Origin: a virus
Virus record (IMG/VR): IMGVR_UViG_3300033153_004569
Location: 1 to 38,229 of that record
Reading direction: 5' to 3' (one strand)
Length of the DNA stretch: 38,229 nt
Below, in pieces: positions 20,535-30,400 of the stretch; within the stretch, counting starts at the first letter, position 1; every line of letters begins with the position of its first letter. The translations under genes were made by a program, and so were the position numbers. Under the pieces are notes generated by a model that worked only from the letters and a program-made list of their open reading frames with translations, was not told where the DNA came from and did no database searches.

Positions 20535-20886
20535 AAGAAGCAAGCACGTAAGGCTTGTCGGCCACTGTGAAACTCTAAGGGCGGCAATCAAAGAAAGGCT
20601 CAATGAGAAGCTTGACCCAATAATGCTAGGCACTGAATGCCTAGATTCGGGCGAGGCTGTTTCAGTAATACTTGAAGTAGCGATAGCGTGTGAGGTGTTA
20701 TCATCCACACTGCTAAAGGCAGCAGAAGATATTTCAGGGTCGGATGAGGAAAAGCGTATGATCGACTGGATGAAGAAAGATCAAAAGTTTTATGAGACCT
20801 ATACCGAAATGACATCACAAGGTATAAGTCGAAGATACCATAGCACTAAAAGGTTTCGATTTGCTATGCCAGCAGGAGAAGCTTGA
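20512..20886 (+). CDS. Last certain gene of the early block, unknown function
   Basis: The product has 124 residues, starting MKQSWKDERSKHVRLVG, with AGGAGG 11 bases upstream and a 23-base overlap with the exonuclease gene. The middle is helical (AVSVILEVAIACEVLSSTLL) and the end is basic and aromatic (GISRRYHSTKRFRFAM). No family is recognised. Coupling to the exonuclease may point to a recombination accessory role. Confidence 0.65.
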   Translation: MKQSWKDERSKHVRLVGHCETLRAAIKERLNEKLDPIMLGTECLDSGEAVSVILEVAIACEVLSSTLLKAAEDISGSDEEKRMIDWMKKDQKFYETYTEMTSQGISRRYHSTKRFRFAMPAGEA

Positions 20887-21233
20887 AGGTCGTATTGGAT
20901 GAAAGAGATCTTAGGATCTTAGATAGGGTAAACGCTTCGCCAGAAGCGAGGCGTTTGCTCGCATACATTAAGGGCAAGTTTAAGGGCGAGATACTATCTG
21001 CCGAGATTATTCGCCCAGAGCCTTATGAGTCCATCCATCAAGTTCCACGTGGAACGGGTCCCATCCCAATGGGATCTTTCGACCCTTTCTCCAGTTCCCT
21101 CCCCAGCGAAGCTTCGGATGCTCTGTCGCAAGAACGCGCCCGAAGTAAAGCCATACGGCTAGAACATCAGGAAAAACAACTTGGCCTCCTTTTACCCCTG
21201 TCTCCCACGGAGAAAAACCAACAAGATCGGTAA
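20883..21233 (+). CDS. Doubtful TTG-start gene running antisense into the endolysin
   Basis: A frame of 116 codons opens with TTG at 20883 (GGAG six bases upstream; TTGA overlap with the previous stop). The first 41 residues (KVVLDERDLRILDRVNASPE, then ARRLLAYIKGKFKGE) look like a real soluble helical protein. The remaining 75 lie antisense to the endolysin gene and are low in recognisable features. Either a short gene has drifted into its convergent neighbour, or this is only an open frame. The hairpin at 20930-20956 lies inside it, which argues against it. Confidence 0.35.
   Translation: MKVVLDERDLRILDRVNASPEARRLLAYIKGKFKGEILSAEIIRPEPYESIHQVPRGTGPIPMGSFDPFSSSLPSEASDALSQERARSKAIRLEHQEKQLGLLLPLSPTEKNQQDR
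20930..20956. terminator. Bidirectional terminator candidate between converging blocks
   Basis: An 11-base-pair stem with one G-T pair (AAACGCTTCGC with GCGAGGCGTTT) and a five-base loop lies between the rightward stop at 20886 and the leftward endolysin stop at 21007. The stem has AAA at its left foot and TTT at its right, so it gives a short U tract in either direction. Its place at the meeting point of the two transcription units supports the call; the U tracts are short. Confidence 0.45.
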
Positions 21234-21471
21234 AGCCATCTGTGTCTAGGATTACATCTACAGCAAAACCATGAGTGTGAGCTCCCTGTCTTCCCTTAAG
21301 CTTGGAGCGTCCTTCGTCATAGAGATAGGTTTGACGTTCGGGAGAACGGTAAGCCTCGAAGATAAGAAGAGGAAGATTGTACATGGCTATACTGTCCTGA
21401 ACAGTTTCCCACATAGGCAGGAAGTCAGGATGCAATCTGCCGATATCCTTGTCTACACTCTTAACGCTCAT
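21007..21471 (-). CDS. Endolysin, M15-family L-alanyl-D-glutamate peptidase type
   Basis: The product has 154 residues, the last gene of the leftward block. Zinc ligands are H65 and D72 in HTHGFAVD and H141 in WDPFHVEL; E39-A-Y-R-S opens the active-site region (IFEAYRSPERQ). This is the complete layout of VanY/M15C peptidase endolysins such as that of phage T5. It cuts the peptide stems of peptidoglycan at lysis. No signal peptide or cell-wall-binding domain is present, so it needs a holin to reach the wall, and a Gram-negative host is likely. The start overlaps the holin-like stop by four bases. Confidence 0.88.
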   Translation of the reverse strand: MSVKSVDKDIGRLHPDFLPMWETVQDSIAMYNLPLLIFEAYRSPERQTYLYDEGRSKLKGRQGAHTHGFAVDVILDTDGFTDLVGFSPWETGVKGGQVVFPDVLAVWLYFGRVLATEHPKLRWGGNWRKGRKIPLGWDPFHVELDGWTHKALGE

Positions 21472-21803
21472 TTATTGACCAGTCTTAGACTGCCTCTTTT
21501 TTTCTCGTGCAAGATGCCGATAGCTCTGAGAATGAGGTTCTTCTCTTTGGGCTTAGGCTCACGACCAAGCTCGTCGGCCACCACCTTAAGGGCCTCAGCA
21601 ATCTTGTCATCGATTTTATTCTCAGACTTTCGAGACAGCTTCTCGATAGCGAAGTAAGCTCCCTCAGCTATGCGAGATAGGGTTAGCTCTTGCTCATTGT
21701 TAAGCTTGGCGCGTAAGAGTTTTATAAGCCAAGGCAGGGCCATAGTTATGACTATAGGCAATCCAATATTTCCAACCATTCCTAGTAGTTCAAGTGTTAT
21801 CAT
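21468..21803 (-). CDS. Holin-like protein, one membrane segment
   Basis: The product has 111 residues. Residues of about 3-29 (LELLGMVGNIGLPIVITMAL then PWLIKLL) form one membrane segment. A cytoplasmic helix with IAEGAYFAIEKLSRK and a basic C terminus follows. The single N-terminal segment and the A-x-E-A-x2-A-I-E-x-L pattern are like the LLH-type phage holins. Placement directly before the endolysin supports a role in timing lysis. The product of 21988-22257 is a second candidate, so holin and antiholin roles cannot be separated from sequence. Confidence 0.55.
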   Translation of the reverse strand: MITLELLGMVGNIGLPIVITMALPWLIKLLRAKLNNEQELTLSRIAEGAYFAIEKLSRKSENKIDDKIAEALKVVADELGREPKPKEKNLILRAIGILHEKKRGSLRLVNK

Positions 21804-21991
21804 TATTCACTTACCTTTTCCGCTGCTCTGTTTTTTGCAGCTTGTGAAAACTTTTGCATCTTCTTCTTGCCATACTTCTTTCGGCCTATGGACGCAGCTA
21901 AGGCACCCGGATCTTTAACGCCCTTCTTCTTAAGATCGCCTTCAAGCTTTTTGAATCGGCCACCACCTCCGGGCTTCATTGAATCACTCAT
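21803..21991 (-). CDS. Small basic protein with an AASIGRKKYGKKK motif
   Basis: The product has 62 residues, glycine-rich near the N terminus (MSDSMKPGGGGRFKKLEGDL) and then VKDPGALAASIGRKKYGKKKM. This short basic motif is familiar from small proteins of many phages, often close to lysis or structural genes, with no proven function; a DNA- or virion-associated role is possible. The start overlaps the preceding membrane-protein stop and the end overlaps the holin-like start. Confidence 0.65.
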   Translation of the reverse strand: MSDSMKPGGGGRFKKLEGDLKKKGVKDPGALAASIGRKKYGKKKMQKFSQAAKNRAAEKVSE

Positions 21992-22257
21992 AACTTTCCT
22001 CCTCGCATCATTTGGTTTTTAACATAATCACTTATTATATCTAGCTTGCCTTCTTGGTTTGATAGTTCTTTTTCTATGCCAGTCAGCCTCTCAAGAACCT
22101 TGATCTGCATATCATGCAGCTCCCTGTGAGAATCGGCAAACTGATTAGCTTTACCTACCAAGGCAAACATAACAATCCTGTATAATGCTATTGCCATTGC
22201 CACTGCTGCAACAAGTGTAAACCCATACCTCTCTATAAAGATAAATGAATCTTCCAT
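21988..22257 (-). CDS. Membrane protein with coiled coil, lysis-related candidate
   Basis: The product has 89 residues. Residues of about 11-35 (YGFTLVAAVAMAIALYRIVM then FALVG) form one membrane segment, followed by a charged heptad-like helix (LHDMQIKVLERLTGIEKEL and on). This plan is like XhlA/XpaF-type haemolysin helpers or small holins. Its place just before the holin-like and endolysin genes suggests a lysis role, but it could instead be a virion membrane protein coupled to the huge upstream gene, whose stop it overlaps by one base. Confidence 0.55.
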   Translation of the reverse strand: MEDSFIFIERYGFTLVAAVAMAIALYRIVMFALVGKANQFADSHRELHDMQIKVLERLTGIEKELSNQEGKLDIISDYVKNQMMRGGKL

Positions 22258-25200
22258 TATCTCTCCCTACTGTTCCTAATAAAAGCCTCTTGCTCCATTT
22301 GCATTTTCTCACGACTGGTTTTATTTTTATAGGTAGGAGTTTTCTTTAAAGACTTGATCTTCCTAGAGCCTGTCTTGAGAGCATGAGCTTGATGCTCTGG
22401 CCCAAAGTTCCTTATTCCTGTAAACGCTTGCATAACAAAATCCCTCTTGGGGTATGGTATTCCGTACAGCGTATCTTTGTCTAAAGATTTTTTAATATAG
22501 GAAGGTGCCATCTTAAAGGCACCCTCTATTGGATCTCCAATCATCATATCGGCTATAGGCTCTATATGCATTGGCAGAGGAATATTCAGACCTGTTTGCT
22601 TCGCTACAACATTACGGTGATCTTTATACGTGGGTCGTTCTTCTCCCATTGTAGATGCTTCCGACCACCTGTCTACATTGTACCCATAAGGCTCACTAGG
22701 AATATCCGTTAAGGGTGTCCAATACCTAGCACTCAGGTTCATCTCCTTGTATGGATCGGCACCAACAAGGTTCATTCCTCTATTCATTAAATCTACTGAT
22801 GGCTGAGAGACTGGATAGAGAAAGTCATTTGGATAATGACTCTCTCTTCTTCTGAGCTCATCTCGCGTACCCTGTGTGATGGACGCATCCCTTGCGGCCA
22901 TTACGGTTTTAAACATTTTTGGTTTTCTAAACGGGAACTCCACTGTATACTTTGTCGCTCTCCACGGGTAGGCGATAAACGGTGCGATAGCTGACTGACG
23001 CAATGCTTGGATGGCAAACGGTAGATCACCATAGTAAAGCATGATGTCTTCAGCATGTTTAGCTGCCTGAAGAACCAGTCCCGAATCATCGAGTGCTTGG
23101 TCTACAGTTAGGCCAGCTCTCTTTCCTAGCTTCTGTACCTTGTCCATAAAAAGAACGTGTCTCGCAAGTCTGTCAGTCCCTGTAAAGAACTTGGCCATCT
23201 TTCCATTTAGGCCCAGTATATGATAGCTAAGGAACTCTAGGTTCTGCATTGCTAACTCTGGACCACCTCTTCCTAGTGTACTAAAGGCCGCTTCAGTAGC
23301 GCCCTTTCCACCCTTCATCCCCTGCTCGAAATCTTTGAACATGATTTGAAGCATGTTGATTGGGTTCTTAGATCTGGTGATAGCATTCATAACATCATCT
23401 AATGAGCCAAAGTCTCTACCAGCCTGTGGCATCGTGCCCACTTCCGCATGTCTTGAGTAGCCCTTGTTCTTCCAGCCCTTCATGAAATCTTTTGCGTAGC
23501 TCATGGCCTTGCGCCAGTCTATGCCCTCATTTATGAATAGCTGGTTTATCCCATAGATACTGTGAGCCTGTGTTGCATAGTTTGCGATGAGCCTATTATG
23601 CTTTACGACGTTAGAAAGCCTAGAGTATCCCTTAAAGAATCTAGTCATAAAGTTATCAAACTCTGTGATGTGCTGCTCGGTTGACTTGATTATCCTATAG
23701 ACCTCTGGAGGAACGTAACCGTTCGTCGCAGGACCATACCTCTCTATGTTGCCACCATGCTTCTTACTTCTTCTGGTCGCCAGCTTTCCGCCATGTAGCT
23801 TCTTCCATCCATGTACAGGTATCAAAGAGAAAGCCTGTGGCATGTTTACTAGGTCATTGTAAAACTCATATCTATGAACATCGTCAATGAGCTTTGGTAT
23901 TGATAGCTGTAGCGCCTCGATAAAGTTATCGCCTGTTGGATATCCCTCAACCCTCATTAACTCATCAAGAGTATTTCTGTCAGGCAACATCTGCCCAGCT
24001 TCTCTGGGTGCTGCTTGTTTATAGGATAGCTTCCTTCCCTTCTTTCTAAACAGATCTTTGCCAGTGGGGTGTACCTCGTACCCAAAGTTTCCAGCCAGTG
24101 TTAACCAGCCTTCCATGTCTGGCATCCCACGCTTAGGTATCTTAATGTTCGGAAAGTAAGATGGTACTATTGCTCTAAATAGATCTTCTGTTAGAAACGC
24201 AGAACCCTCTCCCTTGTTTCCAAGTATCTTCATCTGACGAAGGCTTAGGTCGAACATCAGCTTCTTTATAGCGAGAAGAGTGTTGGCCACTTCTTCTCCT
24301 ATCTTTCCTCCGGCCAGAAGCTGATACGATATTCTACTGGCATCCCATGTCTTTGGTGACAAATCAAAGAGGAACTCCGATGATGTCATTGGGACACCAT
24401 CGTACTTCCAAATAATATCTTTCGGCTGAAAAGCATCTATCCGATCTCTAGCTGAGTACAGTCTCTTTACCAGTGCCGGATCTTGCATCATGGTATTGTT
24501 TACAAATTCTTCTACTGTGTTGAACTCTGTCTTCGCCTTGGCAACCGGAGGCAACCAGCCTTCGGCTTGCCTTATTGCTCCCTTGGGTACAGGAACATTG
24601 GTCGCCTCAACTAGACCGTGCTCCATAAAGTTTGGTGAAACAGAGTGTGCAGCCTGAGTTTTGAATGATCCGGGAACTGTCTGCGATGCCCTGTCTACGA
24701 TTGCCTTGATCGCAGGTTCATCGAACAGTGAGTACATCTTTACGTATGTGAGTAGCTGGCCAGCCCTTGGGTCATTAAGACCTCTTAGTTTTGTATATAG
24801 CTTTTCAAAGTCTTTCTCGAAGAACGGAGGAGAAGAAGACTTAACCTTCCTCTTTGGTTTCTTGGGTGGCCATCCATATTCCTCTAGCCACTTAACAAGC
24901 TTCAAGACATCATGAGTAGATACTCTATCTATCGTGCTCTTGTCGGCTTGGTACTTCTTTAGCAATCCCTTTTGCTTCTTGCTTAGCTTTGGCATTGGGT
25001 CGTCTAGTGGTGTCCACTCAACAACTCTCGGACGAGGCTTCACTCCTATTGCCTTTTCTGTTCTAGCTGCTGTGCCCAGATCTGGCTTATCCTTCGTTAA
25101 TGCGATCAACCATCGATCTTCTTTGGGAGTTAGCTTTGGAGCCTTAACAGCCGCTGTCTCAAGAAACTCGGCAGCAAACTCATTAACTGGTGTAGCATCA

Positions 25201-27464
25201 GATATAGATCTCCTTGCAGTAATACCCTCATCAGAGAGCTCTCTCATTCTCTTAAACGAGTCAGGACCTATTCCAACATACTTATTGTACGCAGCGAAAG
25301 CTATGTGTTGTCGAGATGGACCCATCTCATACAGGTGGTTTATTAGACCAACAGCAGTCTTTAAGTCTAAAGCCCCTATTGATACAGCAGGGTTTGACGG
25401 CATGTATTTCACACTTGGCTTCTGTACTCCCGGAGGTAGAGCATCTATGCCCGGAGCCCTCATTGTCATCATAGGCACTGTGTCTTGGGGTATCGCTGCC
25501 TCACCCCAGTGCTCACCAAGCTCTTTTAATATTGCCTTGTATGCAGCAGTTTCCCTTACCGTCCACTCTGTTGGCACAAGTGCTGCCTTCGTAGCTTCAA
25601 CAACCTTAGCGGCTGGCTCTGTGTTTAGAAGCTTTGTTAGGTAGTCTGAGTACTTTTCAGGTCCAGCCACCTTCCATTTTTCAAGCCCTGCTCTTGCTGC
25701 TTTCACCAGCTCAGGGTCAGCAAAGATAGCTTTCTTCATCACTGACTTGCCCAACGCTACGTGTATGGCTGCCTCAAGGTGCTCAACTGCAAACTCGTAT
25801 ATGTTTACCGGAGGCGTGTCGCTTAGCATTGCCAAGCCGAACTGCTCCTTAAGCCTGTTAAACTCAAAGAACAAGGTTTGTGGTGCGGGCTTGGATGTAT
25901 CCTTCTGCCACTTTGTTCCAAAAAGAAATATGTCTTTTTCGACACCGGGCTTGGCTTTGTTCCAAGATATGTAATCGGTAGATCTCTTGAGCCCAAGCAT
26001 CTCATTCACCAGAAAGCTTGGATCAAACCAAGACGATAAGCTGTCTCCCTTTACTAGGTCTGCTGCATACTGTTCATCTGTTTGATTTTTCTTCTTTCTT
26101 GGAGATGCAGACCTATCAAACCTGTACGCATCATTCTTTTTATTAAAAGGAATATCAACAGTCGGATCGATGTAAGACTTGGATGGAGGTGCCTCCTTGG
26201 GCAAAGACCTTGTTACCGCCTCTGCTATGCCTAGCTCCCCTGCTTCTTCGGCGATACGTATAACATCTCTTGGGTTATTCTTAACCACTGCCCGTGCTTC
26301 TTTTTGATACCAGTCTAAAGTCTTTAACCTGAACGGGATGTCATCGATGTTCTGTATCAGAGAAAAGAATGCTGCGTCCAGCTCAGCATCTGAATGCTTG
26401 CCCGATGCCCTTATCTTCTCCAATGGCTGTAAGACCTGCTCATTCCAAATGATCATGTCTCGACCCTTGCGAAGTCTTAGCTTTGTCTTTGCTACCTGCA
26501 ATGCTTCATCTACGTTTGCATACATATCAAAGAAAGACTGCTTTACTAGGGATGGTATCGGTAACTTATTCACTGCTGCCGACGCTGCGCCTCTTATAAT
26601 ATCGCTTGCACTATTGGCGCTGTACGCCTTTTGGAAGGCTTCAGCACCCCCGACCATTCCATCTGGCCCGGTCAAGCCTAGCTTCACTGCTGTTTTAATA
26701 CCCTTCTGTGCTGCGGGTATTGCCTTGATGCCTTTGCCCCACCAAGCTATTGGAACCCACGTTGCAGCATCGATGGTGTCAGTCCGAGCATATTCAAATG
26801 GCCGAGTTGTAAGCCCCATTAGGGATGCTGCAATCTCATCTCCGACCATGCCAGTGAACTCGAATGCCTCTTGCCCTCTGTCGCCGATCTCTGCTGCATC
26901 TCCCTCGATTATATTCTCTGTAGTCCCAGCTATCCAATCCCCACCTTTTTCCATCAGTATCGGGAAAGCCTCCATAAACTCCTTGCCAAACCTGCCCATG
27001 TTTTGAGTCATAGACATCTGACTTTTCTCTATCTCTCTCTTCTGCCTAGCTGAGATTTGGTCGGTCTGATACATACGATCAATCTCATGTGGAGCATAAT
27101 AAGGTTTTCCAGAGGACTGGTAGTAGAGCTCTCTTGGGTCTACATCCATCTTATCTAATGCCCACTGAGTTACACCACCATACTTAACATCACCCGCTGG
27201 AGTAGGTATGGATGGCGGAGCTATCGCCTGAGTAGCAATCTCTCTCCCTATTGCCTTGAATGGATTAAACTCTGCTGGCCTATTCCACTCTTCCTTTATG
27301 GCACTGCCTACATGCCCAACTTGCTTTTGTGGGTCAACACCCTCTCTATGCTCTACCTCCTTAGCTATCTGCTCATAAGGATTCTCCTCTTCAGGAGGAG
27401 ACTCCTCTTCCTCTAGTTCAGCGTAAAGGCTTTGATAGAGATTACTTTTGGGTAGATCAGCCAC
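22257..27464 (-). CDS. Very large (1735-residue) ejection-type or polyvalent virion protein
   Basis: This is the largest gene of the phage, with a GTG start directly at the previous stop. The N terminus is acidic and proline-rich. The middle is mostly helical with hydrophobic patches (QEAFEFTGMVGDEIAASLMG). The C-terminal 500 residues carry blocks such as LSNVVKHNRLIANYATQ and ALRQSAIAPFIAYPWRATKY followed by a metal-poor, aromatic-rich part. Similar C-terminal blocks occur in giant phage proteins that enter the cell with the DNA. I see no lysozyme or protease motif. Large size and position before lysis genes suit an internal virion protein (T7 gp15/gp16-like place). The protein may have several domains that I cannot delimit. 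Confidence 0.5.
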   Translation of the reverse strand: MADLPKSNLYQSLYAELEEEESPPEEENPYEQIAKEVEHREGVDPQKQVGHVGSAIKEEWNRPAEFNPFKAIGREIATQAIAPPSIPTPAGDVKYGGVTQWALDKMDVDPRELYYQSSGKPYYAPHEIDRMYQTDQISARQKREIEKSQMSMTQNMGRFGKEFMEAFPILMEKGGDWIAGTTENIIEGDAAEIGDRGQEAFEFTGMVGDEIAASLMGLTTRPFEYARTDTIDAATWVPIAWWGKGIKAIPAAQKGIKTAVKLGLTGPDGMVGGAEAFQKAYSANSASDIIRGAASAAVNKLPIPSLVKQSFFDMYANVDEALQVAKTKLRLRKGRDMIIWNEQVLQPLEKIRASGKHSDAELDAAFFSLIQNIDDIPFRLKTLDWYQKEARAVVKNNPRDVIRIAEEAGELGIAEAVTRSLPKEAPPSKSYIDPTVDIPFNKKNDAYRFDRSASPRKKKNQTDEQYAADLVKGDSLSSWFDPSFLVNEMLGLKRSTDYISWNKAKPGVEKDIFLFGTKWQKDTSKPAPQTLFFEFNRLKEQFGLAMLSDTPPVNIYEFAVEHLEAAIHVALGKSVMKKAIFADPELVKAARAGLEKWKVAGPEKYSDYLTKLLNTEPAAKVVEATKAALVPTEWTVRETAAYKAILKELGEHWGEAAIPQDTVPMMTMRAPGIDALPPGVQKPSVKYMPSNPAVSIGALDLKTAVGLINHLYEMGPSRQHIAFAAYNKYVGIGPDSFKRMRELSDEGITARRSISDATPVNEFAAEFLETAAVKAPKLTPKEDRWLIALTKDKPDLGTAARTEKAIGVKPRPRVVEWTPLDDPMPKLSKKQKGLLKKYQADKSTIDRVSTHDVLKLVKWLEEYGWPPKKPKRKVKSSSPPFFEKDFEKLYTKLRGLNDPRAGQLLTYVKMYSLFDEPAIKAIVDRASQTVPGSFKTQAAHSVSPNFMEHGLVEATNVPVPKGAIRQAEGWLPPVAKAKTEFNTVEEFVNNTMMQDPALVKRLYSARDRIDAFQPKDIIWKYDGVPMTSSEFLFDLSPKTWDASRISYQLLAGGKIGEEVANTLLAIKKLMFDLSLRQMKILGNKGEGSAFLTEDLFRAIVPSYFPNIKIPKRGMPDMEGWLTLAGNFGYEVHPTGKDLFRKKGRKLSYKQAAPREAGQMLPDRNTLDELMRVEGYPTGDNFIEALQLSIPKLIDDVHRYEFYNDLVNMPQAFSLIPVHGWKKLHGGKLATRRSKKHGGNIERYGPATNGYVPPEVYRIIKSTEQHITEFDNFMTRFFKGYSRLSNVVKHNRLIANYATQAHSIYGINQLFINEGIDWRKAMSYAKDFMKGWKNKGYSRHAEVGTMPQAGRDFGSLDDVMNAITRSKNPINMLQIMFKDFEQGMKGGKGATEAAFSTLGRGGPELAMQNLEFLSYHILGLNGKMAKFFTGTDRLARHVLFMDKVQKLGKRAGLTVDQALDDSGLVLQAAKHAEDIMLYYGDLPFAIQALRQSAIAPFIAYPWRATKYTVEFPFRKPKMFKTVMAARDASITQGTRDELRRRESHYPNDFLYPVSQPSVDLMNRGMNLVGADPYKEMNLSARYWTPLTDIPSEPYGYNVDRWSEASTMGEERPTYKDHRNVVAKQTGLNIPLPMHIEPIADMMIGDPIEGAFKMAPSYIKKSLDKDTLYGIPYPKRDFVMQAFTGIRNFGPEHQAHALKTGSRKIKSLKKTPTYKNKTSREKMQMEQEAFIRNSRER

Positions 27465-30400
27465 CTATCTTCTCCTCTTCTTTTTCTTGCCAGCATTTGG
27501 ACTGTGCTTGTAAAAAGTATCAGGACTTAGATTGTGTCCTTTCGGGCTTCTTATAAGGTTGAATATCAGATCTTTTGCTTCCGGATCTTGGGACATATAA
27601 TCTAAAATATCTGGATCATCAGACTTCATAAAGATGTTAATCATCTCAGCACCAACATTCTTAAGGTGATCATTGTACGATAGCTCACTATTGAACTTAG
27701 AGGCCACTGCTACATCAAGAGCAGTCTTTCTATATTTCTCTAGCTCCTTTCTTAGCACATTTATATCTGTTCCTTGGGTCAGTGTATCGTCCTGATCGAT
27801 TTCATCCTCGCTAATCCTATCAGCCTCAATGTCATCCCCACGCGCAAGAGCCGCTTGGTATTTTGCAATAGTAGTAATGCGAGCAGCTTGATCTCTTAGC
27901 TGTTTACTAGACCCACTCTTTGCACTACTTCTTGCCTCTTGCATGTTTGCCAAGTAGTTGGCTACTCCTTGATCTCTCATTGTCCATATTGCAATATCAG
28001 CTAGGTGAGCACTTGGGTTCTGTTTCCATTGCGTCAAGAAGTCGGTATAGTCCCTCTCCCCTCTCTTTTTATTCTGTTTCGATAAGCGATCTTTATAGTT
28101 TATCTTTTGCATATCTCTCTTAAACCTGAGCTCATCATCCTCTAACTTCTCTCCTCTTTTCCTCTTGCCTTCTATCTCATCAAGGATTGCTTTGTTAGCA
28201 GACCTACCCATCTCTTGGAGCTGCTTATCCCAGGAAATTCGAGATCCTCTGTTTTCCTTAGACTGCTTATCTATAAACCAGTTGTACCACTTCACTCCCG
28301 TGTTGTGTGCTATCCTCCTAAGCGCCCTGTTCCCAAGTGCTGTCTTAACAAGCCCAGTTTCTTGGTTGGTCTTTAAGAAGTTAAACATAGTTTCAAAGTA
28401 GTTATCGGATGTCATTGCCTCGGTTACGGCATTGGCAAGTCTGATCTTCCCAGTGCTCTGCGTTGGAGTCATCTGAGTTCCCTTGGGCTTTACATTCCTT
28501 GCTGGTGCATTCTCGTAGATGGTTCCCTTTGCAGACGGTGCCGACTTTACTTCCTCTACCGTATCATCAGGCAATGCCTCTTCTGTTATTGTTTCCTCAA
28601 CCTCTACTGGATCTTCCTTGGTTGGCTCAATCGCCTCTTCTACTGGGTAGTCTGAAACTAAACCACTGCTTGTTATCGGATATGTTTTACTGGTACGACC
28701 CTCCCCTGATTGAAACCTAGACATCTTTTCTGATAAGACCTCTAGCAGTCTTTGATCATAAGCCTTTTCTGTTTCATGTGGACTATAGGGAAACGCACTG
28801 TGCCCCGCCAATGCCTCATCTGGTGTAGTGCTGGTCGGTGCTAGGAAGTCCGTTACTCCTCCAAGTGCTCCACCCATAGCCTCACTAAGTTTACTTCCCA
28901 GTGTTTTGCTTCCCTCTCCAGCACCCGCAAGGATCTCTTTCTCTGTTAGGCCTATACCCGGAGCCTTTCCAGACAAGAGCCTAGCTCTCTCGGCCTTTAT
29001 CGCCGCCTCAAGAGCACCGGGCTTCATGATCTGTTTTGGTGTTAGCCCGTATGCTGCACCATAAGCTCCACTTAGGGAGTTACCATGACCTGAAAAGTAT
29101 GTTTGAAAGCTTGAGTTTGCTCCAAACCCAAGATCATCTGCCATCCCCACCATCTCGTTATCAAGAGATTTGTCCATTTTCTTAAGTTGAGCATAGCTTA
29201 CAACCCTTGGAAGCTTCACTCCCTTTAATACTCTGAATAGTGGGCCAATGATTTTTGCCACACCAGCACCCGCAACATGGCCCAAGGCCATTGATGGTAA
29301 CTCGCTCCTCATTATTCCGGGTGTATCGCTAACTCTTGCCGTTTCTGTTGCCTGTATCCGACTTCTTTGTGGGTCTACTTCGCCAAATGCCGCATCATAA
29401 ACCTTTATGTATCTAGCTCTCTCATCGGCATTAAGATCTGTGGGCAAGTTTATAGGGTGAAGCAATTCCTTTTGAGGCGTCTTACCCTCTGGCCAGTCAA
29501 GCAATCCTTTCGGACTCCACTGAAGTCCCGGAAGCCTGTCTACCAATGCTCCCACTGCCCCCGTTGCTTGGGCATTTCTCTCTGCCATCCTCATCATCGA
29601 GCTGTCGCCTTCGTTTTCATAGATAGGAGCTAGGTCTGTTCGTCCGGCTGAGACATCTTTTCCAAGTGGAGACATCGCTGCCTTTGCCACCATAGGCGCT
29701 ACGTCATCACTAGCCTCCTCCGGCCCTCCGCCTACTAAAGCATTCTTTATATCTTTGGCCCACTGAGGCTTCGGGACTCCAAAGACAGACTCCCACGGCG
29801 TCTCTTTAGGCGCAGCCGCTTTGGGTATCCTATCGCCCTCGTGTGGGGGTTGACCGATAATCCCCCGACCATGATCCCGTTCAAGAAGCTGCTGTAAGGC
29901 AAAGTGATCTTGACCCCATCCACCGGGAACCTCCATGTTAGCCTGTTCTAATATGCTCATATCCTCATAGGCTTTCATAGCATTCGCATTAACGCTTGCT
30001 ATCTCGCCTCGTTCGGCCTCCACTGCAAGCGGTGGCATCATATAGTTTTGATCAAATAAGTTTTGTGCATTACTTTGACCGGATATGTCATCCCTACTTT
30101 GACCGGACAAGTCAGGCGCAGGTGCATTTCTCGCAGCTCTTTGCATCTGATACTGAGCTGTGGGGATGCCCTCTGCTTGAGCTTGCTCTATGATATTTTT
30201 ATATCTCCTGCCCGGTGATCTATGATCACTAACAACATGCTCATCGCCAAAGGCGTGATCACCATGCCCAAGCCCTCCATCAGCACCATCGCGGCCAACA
30301 TTGATTACAACATTGGGCGCTTGACCCGCTGCGTTAACTGGTCCCCTTCCCTGCATGAAGTCTAGCTGAGCTGGCTTCACTACTGGAGCTGGCTCTGTGA

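Noticed and set aside
21042-21055. Perfect 14-base palindrome GTTCCACGTGGAAC
   Set aside because: It encodes the catalytic PFHVEL segment of the endolysin, so codon constraint explains it better than an operator role.
24934-27006. Plus-strand frames of 222 and 236 codons opposite the 1735-residue gene
   Set aside because: They lie fully antisense to a continuous gene, lack ribosome sites and show S/A/L-rich shadow composition.
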